50,640 bases of DNA, taken from NCBI GenBank assembly GCA_031269945.1, contig JAISYK010000011.1:1-50640 (forward strand), in the 5' to 3' direction. This DNA is from Candidatus Endomicrobiellum calonymphae. GTDB lineage: Bacteria; Elusimicrobiota; Endomicrobiia; Endomicrobiales; Endomicrobiaceae. Numbering within the stretch: position 1 is the first letter of the stretch; the number at the start of each line of letters is the position of its first letter. This document shows, in pieces, positions 9,961-20,139 of this stretch. The translations under genes were made by a program, and so were the position numbers. The notes below the pieces were generated by a model. It ran no database searches and had not been told where the DNA came from. It saw only the letters and a list, made by a program, of their open reading frames with translations.

Positions 9961-12342
9961 TTGTTAAACTGAATTAAAAAAACAAATAGATCACCTCAGA
10001 TATCAAAGAAACGGACAACAACTTTCACTAACATCTAATGTCCGGTTAACACAAACATGTATATAATTAACAACTCTATTTACTTCAACTTAAAATATGA
10101 TTTTTTTCTTAATTTTTCAAGAAACACAGCAAGATACTGAAATACCATCCTGTCATTAGTCTAACCGTTTAAGCCAACTGCACATTTTCCAGCATATTAT
10201 TTCTTTTTCTTTAACTTTTCTAAAATCTTTTTATTGATACCTCTCACATACTCTTTTCCTACATATTGACATTCCAAGCCCATTTCTAACACTTTCTTCT
10301 TGCAAAAAATCGAACACCTTTGGGTGATCCTTTACTTTTACTAAAACAAACACATATTCGAAACAATTAACGTAAGCACTAGAGCACATGGAATGAGCAC
10401 TTTTTTTATAAATTAATTACATCATGAATCTTGATCTCACTTCACTACCTTGAAACAGTAATGTCTGTTTAAAACTGGGAAATATTCCATCATGTGCTTT
10501 TTTCTATTTTATCTCCAAATTAACCAGACCATCCAAAAGCCCATATCACCTTTTTTAATTTTAAACAACTATTTTGCGACTTCACTACCAATCAAACTTA
10601 CATCCGCTATATATCCGTAATTCATCATACAACGATGGTGTTACCACTAAATCTACAAAACTATCACATCAATAGCTCCCTTCCTCATAAAAATTACACA
10701 GTTGCTACAACATATTTCATTCACTTTATTGTAAATTCGTTCATTTACTACGGACCTATATCAATCCCATCGCAACATACACTCACAACACACACCTCGA
10801 ATTTTGTTCTCAAATACTGCGAAAATACTGCGATGAAAAATCAGAGAGTACACAAAACAACACCGCACGTAAGGAATCCTTTAAATACCATTCACTTCAA
10901 GTGACTCAAGCAACTACCCCTATGACGACAATACACAACCATAAATTTTTAACGCAATAAAACAAATGAAAATTTATATCACATCAATCTCATATAATCC
11001 AGACAAAATCATGGCTGCAGACAAAGCCATAAACTATCCACACACTCACTGACCTACAATAAAATTTCAACTTTAGGATCTTTTTTGCGAAGATTAGATA
11101 TAGTCCAAGTATTCTCCCATACATACTCTATTTTTATTAGATTAAATTTTTCAAACAAGGCTCAACAACAACAGATCCCAACCATGCTAGTTTGCTTGAC
11201 TTGTATCATCTACAAAAGCAACACATAAAACTTCACTGCTGTACCAACTTCAGACATATTTATATCAAATGTTGGCATGTTATTAAAAATATTGTAACTG
11301 CCAACTTCACTCACTAATTCTTCTATCATAATTATTTCTTAATACCTTTTATTCTTATCCACCTGCTTAATACTCTGTAGATAAAAGATGAAATAGTGAA
11401 TTATAAGTTTTCTAGCACCATCCTTCTTTTAATTTTAATTTCATAAAAACATGTCCCATTCTTTGTGTTGTTAAAACTTTTTTAGATATAGGCTCTAAAT
11501 TGAAAAGCACACTACCAACAACTTTTTTTATAATATTTTAACTCATTTTTTCTTGCGTCTCACAACGAACATATTCATAAAACAATATTACACATGTTCT
11601 AGTTTGCAATACTTAAGAATATTTTCACTATACACGATATGAAGCCACAAAAATTTCTGTTCTTCATAATGATGGAATAAGGTCCCTATACTTTTGAAGA
11701 TAACTTTCTCCATGTTCTGGTCGTCAAATCTTCGCCTATGCACAAATCAGTCTTTTGTAAGAAACAAACACAACTTAACTCAACCCATCTAAAAATATCA
11801 CAAATTCTTTCAATTGATTTACAAAATTATCTCTTTCAAAGTTTTTTATATTAAGTGATGGTCAAGTGATGGTTAAATTTTTATAGATGGAGATAAAAAA
11901 CTTCATCTTAACCATATCTTTATAAACGCAGAAAGCCTGAAAAATGATCTTGATCATAATTTGTCAACGATAAACCTCCTCTAGTCAATAAGTTTGATAG
12001 GGGTTCACTAAAAGGAAAAACCCTTAATTTTTACAATCTCATCAATTAGTTCAAATTTTTGACTATCTTCGTAATTCTCACAATTTGCCATAGGAATAAA
12101 ATTTGAAATTATCTTTAGGATATGGAAAATACATTAACCTAGCCCACCACCACTTTAAAAACTAAAATGCGTACAATTTATCCAACTTTACCTCTTGTAA
12201 AGTAGTTTATAATTAGCATAGTTACTTTTATATTTGCAGGGCCCACCAATTCTACTCCTTGTTTTACATATTTTTGTTTTACTTTTCCCAACTACGTCGC
12301 CGTTTTTTGACTTATCCCATAAATATTTTATAAAATGCATCT
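9961..12342. other. 2.4-kb gene-free tract with C-rich top strand
   Basis: No gene recognised on either strand. In this tract C clearly exceeds G on the given strand, the opposite of sequence to its left; for example the 60 bases from 10141 hold about 16 C and 6 G. This suggests a decayed block whose original coding sense was minus. On the minus strand a few short readable stretches exist, for example one starting MIEELVSEVGSYNIFN near 11330, but none belongs to a family I know. A tandem AAGTGATGGT pair lies near 11860. Confidence 0.4.
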
Positions 12343-12819
12343 ATGAAGTTATGCAGGTTCTCTCAAAAAAGCAAGGAATGTGTCTGTAGAATTTTTGCGA
12401 ATAAACAAAATAAAATCCAAGAGGGAAGGTTCGCCTCAGTTTCGTTCAATAAGAGACTTGTCTTTGTCCCACACTGCATGAGAAATACGTTAATTTGCAC
12501 CGCTAAGGAAAAAGGTAGTTATTATATTTGTTCGGGATGCTCTGGCTGCAAAATAAGCAAAATAAACGAACTCGTGAAGAAACTAAATTATAAAGCCCTT
12601 TATGTTTTAAAGGGCGGAAGGACGATTGAAAAAATAATAAAAGAGCAAAAACCGAAAGCTATCGTGGGCGTGGCTTGTTTTTCCGAAGGATATCAAGCGT
12701 TTAAAATATTAAAAGACAAAAACGTGGCGGTTCAGTTTGTACCGCTTAAAAAAGATGGGTGTACAAATACGGACATAGACATGAAGGAAGCGGAAATGAT
12801 ATTGAAATACAAAAATTAG
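12343..12819 (+). CDS. DUF116 domain protein
   Basis: A protein of 158 residues with the cysteine-rich DUF116 pattern: LVFVPHCMRN, then C-x(11)-C-x2-C-x2-C (CTAKEKGSYYICSGCSGC), a GGRTIEKIIKEQKPKAIVGVAC segment, and VPLKKDGCTNTDID near the end. The conserved cysteines suggest metal or Fe-S binding, but the role of the family is not established. Many relatives carry an N-terminal membrane segment and are over 200 residues; that part is absent, so this copy is short or N-terminally trimmed. The ATG at 12343 has no obvious ribosome site. It follows a long decayed tract and precedes a helicase gene by about 100 bases. Confidence 0.8.
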   Translation: MKLCRFSQKSKECVCRIFANKQNKIQEGRFASVSFNKRLVFVPHCMRNTLICTAKEKGSYYICSGCSGCKISKINELVKKLNYKALYVLKGGRTIEKIIKEQKPKAIVGVACFSEGYQAFKILKDKNVAVQFVPLKKDGCTNTDIDMKEAEMILKYKN

Positions 12820-12915
12820 AGGTGCCGATCTTTTTTATCACTCACATTAATGACTGCTTTTAGAATTTAAAATAGTTGCAAATAAGTTAAGAAAGAGTAA
12901 AAACAACATAAAAGA

Positions 12916-14523
12916 ATGAAAACACTAAAATTTAGCGAATTAAATCTATCAAACGAAATACTTAAAGCAGTCAAAGATTTGGGATTTGAGGAAGCTACAC
13001 CTATTCAAAGTCTGTCAATGCCAAAAATGATGACTGGGGCGGACATTATAGGACAAGCACAGACTGGAACAGGAAAAACAGCGGCCTTTGGCATTCCCAT
13101 TTTAGAGAAAATCAACTCAAAGAGCAGATGTGTCCAATCAATAATTTTATGCCCTACAAGAGAACTCGCGATACAGGTCGCAGAGGAACTAAAGCTCTTT
13201 TCAAAATACAAAAAAGGCATTGACATAGTCCCAATTTATGGTGGACAACCTATTCAAAGGCAAATGGTCGCCCTTTCGAGGGGAGCACAAGTTGTCATAG
13301 GAACGCCGGGTAGAGTTATAGATCACTTGGAACGCAAGACTCTAAAACTTGAGGCAGCTTCAACAATTGTTTTAGACGAAGCAGACGAAATGCTAGATAT
13401 GGGGTTTAGAGAAGACATAGAAGTAATTTTAAAATCTATGCCTAAAAAAAGACAAACCGTTTTTTTTTCAGCTACCATGCCAAAAGAATTTTTATTTCTT
13501 ACAAAAAAATATCAGCAACATCCTGAAATTATAAAAGTCGTAAGTGAAAAATTAACTGTACCTTCAATCGAGCAGTATTATTTTGACATAAGAGAACACC
13601 AAAAGCTTGAAGTTCTCTCAAGATGTCTTGATATGTACAATCCAAAGCTTTCGCTTGTTTTCTGCAACACAAAAAAAAGAGTCGACGAGGCTGCCGCTGC
13701 TCTTCAAGTAAGAGGTTATTGTGCTGATGCAATTCATGGCGACATGAGTCAGTCTCAAAGAGACAGAGTGATGGCAAGATTCAGAAGCGGTTCGATAGAA
13801 ATTCTCATAGCCACCGATGTCGCAGCAAGAGGGATAGATGTTGAAAATATAGACATGGTTTTTAATTTTGATATCCCAAAAGACGATGAAAATTACGTAC
13901 ATAGAATCGGGAGAACAGGCAGAGCTGGAAAAACGGGAAAAGCGTATAATTTTGTCGCTGGAAAGGATATTTATAAACTCAGAGATATTCAGAGATACAC
14001 AAAAGCAACTATAAGAAGAAAAAACATTCCATCGCTTATTGACGTTGAAAACACAAAAACAACGATAATGCTAGATAAGATAAAAGAAATCTTAAAAGGG
14101 AAAGATTTGGAGAAATATGCGAGAATGACTGAATCTTTGATTTCGGACGACGTCACTTCGTTAGATATCGCAGCAGCACTTTTAAAAATGATGTTTGCCG
14201 TAGAAAAAAAGGAACAAAAATTTGATATTTTTGTAAAGAAAAACAACTCTCATTTCGAAACAGGAGCAAAGGGAAACGGCATGGCACGACTCTTTATCAA
14301 TATAGGCAAAAAAGATAATATAAAAGTGGGAGACTTAGTAAGTGCTATCACAGGCGAAGCTGGATTAGGCGGTAATTTAGTTGGGAATATTAAAATTCTA
14401 GATACGTTTTCGTTTGTAGAAGTTCCACAAGAACACACTGACAACGTAGTTAGTGCTTTACGGTCAAGCGACATTAAAGGGAAAAAGATATTTATAGGTC
14501 CTGCAAGAAAAAAAACTTATTGA
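12916..14523 (+). CDS. deaD: DEAD-box ATP-dependent RNA helicase (DeaD/CsdA type)
   Basis: A protein of 535 residues with all DEAD-box motifs in order: Q motif (ATPIQ), motif I AQTGTGKTA, PTRELA, GTPGR, motif II VLDEADEML, SAT in FFSATMP, HGDMSQ, RGIDVENID and HRIGRTGRAGK. The C-terminal part (ARLFINIGKKDNIKVGD ... GNIKILDTFSFVEVP) is a DbpA-type RNA-binding domain, which places it with the DeaD/CsdA group. It unwinds RNA duplexes and is likely to act in ribosome assembly or mRNA turnover. No nucleotide break is seen. fmdB follows 69 bases downstream. Confidence 0.95.
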   Translation: MKTLKFSELNLSNEILKAVKDLGFEEATPIQSLSMPKMMTGADIIGQAQTGTGKTAAFGIPILEKINSKSRCVQSIILCPTRELAIQVAEELKLFSKYKKGIDIVPIYGGQPIQRQMVALSRGAQVVIGTPGRVIDHLERKTLKLEAASTIVLDEADEMLDMGFREDIEVILKSMPKKRQTVFFSATMPKEFLFLTKKYQQHPEIIKVVSEKLTVPSIEQYYFDIREHQKLEVLSRCLDMYNPKLSLVFCNTKKRVDEAAAALQVRGYCADAIHGDMSQSQRDRVMARFRSGSIEILIATDVAARGIDVENIDMVFNFDIPKDDENYVHRIGRTGRAGKTGKAYNFVAGKDIYKLRDIQRYTKATIRRKNIPSLIDVENTKTTIMLDKIKEILKGKDLEKYARMTESLISDDVTSLDIAAALLKMMFAVEKKEQKFDIFVKKNNSHFETGAKGNGMARLFINIGKKDNIKVGDLVSAITGEAGLGGNLVGNIKILDTFSFVEVPQEHTDNVVSALRSSDIKGKKIFIGPARKKTY

Positions 14524-14548
14524 TAAAGAAAGTTCATTGAATTTTAAA

Positions 14549-14564
14549 TGTTCCACAAGAAATA
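14549..14564 (+). promoter_or_regulatory. parS-like sequence 1 (degenerate)
   Basis: TGTTCCACAAGAAATA matches the bacterial parS consensus TGTTNCACGTGNAACA at 13 of 16 positions if N matches anything, but the central GT is lost. It lies between the helicase and fmdB. See the related site at 15104. Chance occurrence in AT-rich DNA is possible. Confidence 0.2.
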
Positions 14565-14592
14565 AAAATGTAAAATCGTAGAGGAGGGATAT

Positions 14593-14814
14593 ATGCCATT
14601 ATTTGAATTTATGTGTAAAAAATGTAATAAAAAATTCGAAATACTTGTTCTCAATAGGGAAAAGATAGAATGTCCAAAATGTAAAAATGACGGGGTCACA
14701 AGGCAATTTTCAAGCTTTTCGTCGTCGTCATCCTACAGCTGTGCTTCGGCAGATTTTTGCCCATCAGTTGTCAGTAACAAGCACAAGTGCCCCGCCGAAT
14801 GTTCTAATCACTAA
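14593..14814 (+). CDS. FmdB-type zinc-ribbon protein
   Basis: A protein of 73 residues. The N-terminal half is the FmdB/CxxC putative regulatory domain: MPLFEFMCKKCNKKFEIL, then IECPKCKN, i.e. two CxxC knuckles that should hold one zinc ion. It then has a run of serines (FSSFSSSSSYSC) and a Cys-rich tail (CPSVVSNKHKCPAEC). A strong GAGGAGGG precedes the start. The molecular role of the family is unsettled. It is the last intact gene before a 2.9-kb gene-free tract. Confidence 0.85.
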   Translation: MPLFEFMCKKCNKKFEILVLNREKIECPKCKNDGVTRQFSSFSSSSSYSCASADFCPSVVSNKHKCPAECSNH

Positions 14815-17684
14815 GAAAAGTTTGCAAAATAACAATTGTATAAATTTTAACTCGTAGTATATCTTATTTAAACTTTTGCCTTTTTTATCATAAATAAAGT
14901 AATAAACTAGAAAAACAAGAACAAATGTTCTCGACAACTTTTCATAATTTACATCCGTCAAATTTATGATTTATCAATCACTGTTACTCTTTAGATTATT
15001 AGTTAATTAAAAAATAAAAAAAGAATTTTTTCTTGAAACGTGAAGCATTTGTGACAGGTAATAAATACTATTTCATTGGAAAAGAATAAAAAATTAAGTT
15101 ATTTTTTTTACGTGAAAGAGGAAATAACCTCATAAAAAACTTATAATAGAAACGCAACCATTTAGATATATTAAGAAATAATGGGTACATGCGTGTAGGG
15201 AAAAAGACAAAATATATACGTAGTTTGTGACAAACGATGGAAGAATATGTTTTCTTTCGTACATCCCAATAAGATTTGTCAAATCTTCATTTATAAGCAT
15301 TTTAGAAGAATTGTTTGAACAGTTATATATATTATGGACAAGTAAAATTTTGGACTAAGAAAAATCTCGTAATCCATTTGGATTTTGCAACTCCAGCATA
15401 ATATATAAAACATCTGACACATTATAGAAAGTTCATTGTTAGACTTCATCAATTCAACAACATCTAAATACGACATTACACCGAGCGACGCTGCTTTATT
15501 AAGCAAATTTGGAATTGATAGAACAAACAATTTAATTGCATAATAAAAATAGGGAATAGTAGCAACATTTGTAGACGAATATGACAAGCCTCACCTGGAT
15601 AATCTTAAGTTTACGAATAAATACATCATGAAGTTAAAAAAAGGACATTACATAATTTTTATCGAATAAATAAAGGCATCTGGTAGAATTTGTTCTGCTA
15701 ACTGTGAAGTATCGCAGTTTTCGGAAGTTCACCCCCCCCCCAAATAACCTAAATAATATAGCGATGGACGATCAGCGTGGTGCAATCTGCAGGTATATGC
15801 AAAAGAGGTTAGAAAACATATCAAAAAAAGAGAATGACAACAAAAAAAAATAAGTATCGTCATAAATAAAACGTTAGTATAATGAGCAGACGCTCATGAT
15901 ATTTAGAGACTTTATTCGAAACTACTCTTTTTTGATAAAAAAATTTAATACTTATTGGTTTGAGACTAAAACTTCAACATTTTTGACAGAATAAATTTAC
16001 CCACCCCACTAAGAAGAGAAATAAACAGTGATGAAGTAACGAAGTAATTATAATATAGAGAATTATTATTTCAAACAGAGTACTTGACAATAAAGAAAAA
16101 AGAGAAATAAATGATAAGCCAAAATGCAGACTGAGTTTTCAGAATTTGAAAGTATAAAAAGCATTTCTAAGAAATTTATTAGAAAAATAAATAAACAAAG
16201 GACCCTCTAAAGTAAAAAACTATAATTAATAAAGTGTACAAAATGTCAAGGGAAAGCGATGAAAAATTACTAAAAAAATTCTAACAGAATTTTTTGCAAA
16301 TATCTCGTAAAATTTAGTAACAGAATAAAGAATCAATATTATAGCTCGTGCCATTATTAAGGACAAAAATGAGCATATAGTAAGTGTGAAGTGCATACAA
16401 ATAAAGTAATAATAATAGACTCAGTATTTAAAAAAATCTGTAATAGCAGTGAAAATAAAATTTAGTAAAGGAAATTCAACTGAGCAGATGACAAAAAAAA
16501 ACAATAACACAAATAGAAGAGAAAAATATTATAAATTCACCTTAAATTTTTTAAAATCTCAGGATGTGATGATTGTCTTCATAATACATGTCTATTTTAT
16601 TTAAAATGATGTTGTGTATATAATATGTACCCATATTGTATTAGACGTCAATGATATTTTAATTAATAATTTTCACAAAAATTAATTTTTGCTTGCGTTA
16701 TCCAGGGAGAATTTTTACTAAGTGAATTTTTCATTTTCTCATTTTGAGTTAAGGATATAAGTCTTAATTGCTAAAAATATATTTATCATTAATTAGAAAA
16801 ATACTTCAAGCTTTATAACTACTCCATATGAAAAAACAAAAATACCACTACTATATATTATTTATTAAAGCTTCTTTATTTTTAGATAGACGTCTCATAT
16901 CAGGTATTTTGGATTTATAGCTTATGGTTGGACACTTATTATGTGCTATGAATTTTGATTCTGTTGCTTCAACTTCTTACAATATCTTAAAAGAGAAAGA
17001 TTTCTTATTCAGTAAATTAAAAATTTGGTAAGATATCAAATGGCTTCATTGATTAATAAAAAAAAGAAATGTTAGCACCTTAAGTCGAAAAGATGATGAA
17101 CTATCTGAAGATTTTAAAGAACCTCTAGATCTTTCGATAGAAGTTTTTTTTTGGAAATGGTAAGATGTCGGTCGATGAACGGATGGTTGGTTGCTCATAA
17201 AAATATACTTTTTACTGAAGATTCTTTTCTAAATATCGTGTTATTATGATTGTTAAAAAATAGAAAATCGTTCAGTCGGTATTACGCTGCTCTTCTCAAG
17301 TCGAAAAATAAAAAGAATGTATGAAAGTATCTTTTATATGTGTTATAGATTTATCGAAATCATGGTAGAATAGATTGACAAGAAGTTCTTGACCCCATCA
17401 CAGTGTAAAGAATTAGCGTGTTTTCAGAATAAAAATGAAAAAATTTAGAGAGTTACATATAAAGTGTTGAAAAAATTAAGTGCCTTGGAGAATGGAAAAA
17501 TACCTAGAAACATAAAAAGTAAAATAGCTAATTCAAAAATCTAAAATGTATAATTCTTATCACAAATAATTGAGTTTCTATGGAAAGTTCTTAAAATATG
17601 GTTTTATTGTAACCCATGAGATCACTTGTGTGGTTTTTAACCTAAGTCACAAATGTTCACTGTTTTGAAAAACTTTATGTTACC
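14815..17684. other. 2.9-kb gene-free A-rich tract
   Basis: No intact or recognisable gene between fmdB and mnmE. The tract is very A-rich with many stops. A run of ten C lies at 15732-15741. Readable fragments exist, for example a plus-strand piece with MNFDSVASTSYNILKEKD near 16945 and a minus-strand piece with SLGVMSYLDVVELMKSN near 15430-15490, but I cannot assign either. This looks like several genes decayed past recognition. Confidence 0.45.
15104..15119 (+). promoter_or_regulatory. parS-like sequence 2 (degenerate)
   Basis: TTTTTTACGTGAAAGA matches TGTTTCACGTGAAACA at 13 of 16 positions and keeps the core ACGTGAAA. A weaker relative with an ACGTGAA core lies at 15032-15047. The sites are about 5 kb from dnaA, the usual neighbourhood of parS, and parA and parB are pseudogenes in this window. 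Confidence 0.25.
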
Positions 17685-19067
17685 ATGAATTACTTAAGAG
17701 AAGACACTATTGCCGCATTATCAACCGCAGCTGGAAAATCTGCTATTGCAGTAATACGTTTGTCTGGGAATGAATCGTTTCGTATAATGAACAAGATATT
17801 TAAAACTCACTCCAAATCAAATCAGCAAGTTAGATATGGATATATAGTAGACGAAACTAAGAAAAAAGATGAAGTTATATGTACTTTTTTTAAATCGCCA
17901 CATACATATACCGGTGAAGATTTGATAGAAATTTCAGTACACGGAAATCCTGTAATAATAAATGAAGTTTTAACCCTGCTATATAAAAACGGAGCTAGAC
18001 CGGCGGAACCCGGCGAGTTCACTTATAGGGCATTTTTGAATGGTAAAATAGACCTTGCGGAAGCAGAAGCAGTGTGTGCTTTAATAGTTAGTAAGACTAA
18101 AACATCCGCAAAAGTTGCACTAAATAACATATCTGGCGAACTCTCTTTAAAAATAAAAAATATAAGAGACTCTCTAACGAATCTCGTTGCTTTTATGGAA
18201 GTAAGTCTAGATCATCCAGATGAGAATATTATGTTTCTATCGCTTAATGAAAAGTTTTCAAGACTTGATTCGTGTATAAATGACGTGCAAGATCTTTTAA
18301 ATTTTTACAAAACAAGCAAAATTTTGCAGCATGGGGTAAAAGTAGTTATCATAGGAAAACCAAACGTTGGGAAATCATCATTACTCAACACAATTTTAGG
18401 CAAAAATAGAGCGATCGTCACGGATATAGCAGGAACTACAACAGATACAATTGAAGAAACAATAGACTGTCATGGTGTTCCTCTTACAATTATAGATACC
18501 GCAGGCATAAGAAATCATACTAACAACTCAATAGAATTTTTAGGACAAAAAAGAACTAAGGAAGTAGTTTCAGAAGCCGATATATTAGTATGGCTGTTTG
18601 ATTCTTCATGCGAATTAGATAAAAATGACATTGAAATAGCGAATTTTTTGGAAAAATCTAATCTAGTAGCACCCATCATAGGAATATTAAATAAATCAGA
18701 CCTCTACCAAAAATTATCTTTTACCAATATATCTAAATCTTTGAAACTTACATTTTTTGCCTTTTTATCATTATCTGCTAAAACCGAAACAGGTGTTGCG
18801 GAATTATTAAAAGAAATTGATAAATTTTCAGGAGTCTCAGATTCTAAAAACGATTATTTGATGATAAATTCTCGTCATTACAGTCTCTTACAAAATGCTT
18901 TGGAATCCTTAATAAAAACAAAACAAACATTGTCTATACAAAATGCTGATGAAATCGCTTGTTTTGAAGCTGTTAATGCTCAAAGGGCTTTGAACGAAAT
19001 TTTAGGAATAAATGTTACGCAGGATATTTTAGATACAATTTTTTCTACTTTTTGTATTGGAAAATAA
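17685..19067 (+). CDS. mnmE: tRNA modification GTPase MnmE
   Basis: A protein of 460 residues. The N-terminal formyl-THF-binding domain is seen in DTIAALSTAAGKSAIAVIRLSG and the strongly conserved EPGEFTYRAFLNGKIDLAEAEAV. The G domain has GKPNVGKSSLLN (P-loop), TDIAGTTTDTIEE, DTAGIR and NKSD. The chain ends in the invariant CIGK. With MnmG, MnmE adds the carboxymethylaminomethyl group to U34 of several tRNAs. mnmG is not in this window. mnmE often sits beside rnpA-yidC-jag; here it is about 24 kb away from that group and stands upstream of rsmA-dnaA. No clear ribosome site is visible before the ATG. Confidence 0.96.
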   Translation: MNYLREDTIAALSTAAGKSAIAVIRLSGNESFRIMNKIFKTHSKSNQQVRYGYIVDETKKKDEVICTFFKSPHTYTGEDLIEISVHGNPVIINEVLTLLYKNGARPAEPGEFTYRAFLNGKIDLAEAEAVCALIVSKTKTSAKVALNNISGELSLKIKNIRDSLTNLVAFMEVSLDHPDENIMFLSLNEKFSRLDSCINDVQDLLNFYKTSKILQHGVKVVIIGKPNVGKSSLLNTILGKNRAIVTDIAGTTTDTIEETIDCHGVPLTIIDTAGIRNHTNNSIEFLGQKRTKEVVSEADILVWLFDSSCELDKNDIEIANFLEKSNLVAPIIGILNKSDLYQKLSFTNISKSLKLTFFAFLSLSAKTETGVAELLKEIDKFSGVSDSKNDYLMINSRHYSLLQNALESLIKTKQTLSIQNADEIACFEAVNAQRALNEILGINVTQDILDTIFSTFCIGK

Positions 19068-19141
19068 TAACTTTCTCAAAATAAACTTCAACAAAGTGCT
19101 AAATAAGGAATATAAACCCGAATAAATATTAATTCTCTATT

Positions 19142-19171
19142 TACAACTCAAGATAATATCAAGATAATATA
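19142..19171 (+). repeat. Short direct repeat upstream of rsmA
   Basis: TCAAGATAATA occurs twice in immediate succession near 19147-19168 in the mnmE-rsmA spacer. It has no known role and is probably slippage. Confidence 0.5.
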
Positions 19172-19267
19172 AATATATCTCTGAATATCTGGACTGCTCA
19201 TTTTTTAAAAACTAGTTAAAAAGTATAATAGTCTGCGATAATCATAAAATATCTATCGAGAAAATAA

Positions 19268-20062
19268 ATGTCGCAAAGATATGGACAAAATTTTTTAATT
19301 GACCACAATATCGCAAATAATATAATTAAGGCCGCAAGCTTAAAAAAACAAGATGAAGTTTTAGAGATTGGACCTGGAAGAGGCATTCTAACAAAAATTA
19401 TACAACCACAGGTAAAATATCTCACTACAGTTGAAATAGATAATGCTTTATTTCTCGAATTAACTAACTACACAACACCAAACAACATTAAGAACATTAA
19501 AATAATAAATACAGATTTTCTCAAATACAGCGTTCCAACTACTAAACTCAAGATTATTTCAAATCTTCCCTATAATATAGGTACAGCTATAATTCAAAAA
19601 ATTCTACCTTTAAAAAATTGGACCTGTGCTATTTTTATGCTTCAGAAAGAAGTTGCCAAACGACTTATCGCTCGTCCACAAACTAAAAGCTACGGTTACA
19701 TTTCAATATTTGCTTCGTATTACGCCGAATGTAAAATTCTATTTAATGTTTCTTCAAAATGTTTTAATCCACAACCTAAGGTAGTTTCATCTGTTGTGAA
19801 ACTAACAAATAAAAACCAAGAACAGCCTGAATCGCTATTTTTGGAGCTCGTAAAGCATTCTTTCAGCATGCGCAGAAAAACAATTTTAAACTGCTTGGCA
19901 TCATTCAAATATTTAAAGTTAGAAAAGAAACACGCATTACAGATCATAAATGCTTGTAATTTAAATCCGCTTTTTAGACCAGATAATCTCTCTTTTTTAG
20001 ATTTTTTACGCTTGACAAACGAAGCAAAAAAAACGTACAATCTGGCGTCTGATAAGGCCTAG
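19268..20062 (+). CDS. rsmA: 16S rRNA dimethyladenosine transferase
   Basis: A protein of 264 residues of the KsgA/RsmA family. It has the N-terminal GQNFLID, the SAM-binding motif I LEIGPGRGILT (about 32-42), the acidic VEID loop, and the catalytic NLPYNIG. PQPKVVSSVVKL and SFSMRRKTILNCL follow in the C-terminal part. It dimethylates two adenines near the 3' end of 16S rRNA late in 30S assembly. No strong ribosome site precedes the start. dnaA follows after 77 bases that contain a DnaA box. Confidence 0.95.
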   Translation: MSQRYGQNFLIDHNIANNIIKAASLKKQDEVLEIGPGRGILTKIIQPQVKYLTTVEIDNALFLELTNYTTPNNIKNIKIINTDFLKYSVPTTKLKIISNLPYNIGTAIIQKILPLKNWTCAIFMLQKEVAKRLIARPQTKSYGYISIFASYYAECKILFNVSSKCFNPQPKVVSSVVKLTNKNQEQPESLFLELVKHSFSMRRKTILNCLASFKYLKLEKKHALQIINACNLNPLFRPDNLSFLDFLRLTNEAKKTYNLASDKA

Positions 20063-20139
20063 TTTTTATGTGACCAAAAAGGTGATTTTTGTCTGTTGTT
20101 AATCAACTTATACACAGTTGTTGATAATATGGAGATAAC
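20063..20139 (+). promoter_or_regulatory. dnaA upstream region with DnaA boxes
   Basis: TTATACACA at 20108-20116 fits the DnaA box TTATNCACA. A second, perfect consensus box in reverse orientation (TGTGGATAA, 20175-20183) lies just inside the dnaA coding sequence. GGAG precedes the dnaA start. The region is AT-rich with GTTGATAAT-like motifs. It probably serves dnaA autoregulation and may be one half of a bipartite origin. Confidence 0.6.

Noticed and set aside
10635-10904. Plus-strand open frame of 89 codons
   Set aside because: Thr/His/Asn-rich translation caused by the C-rich top strand; no motif or ribosome site.
15291-15587. Minus-strand open frame of 98 codons
   Set aside because: Part of a gene-free tract; I could not match it to a family and no start signal is seen. 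It may be a remnant but is not a supported gene.
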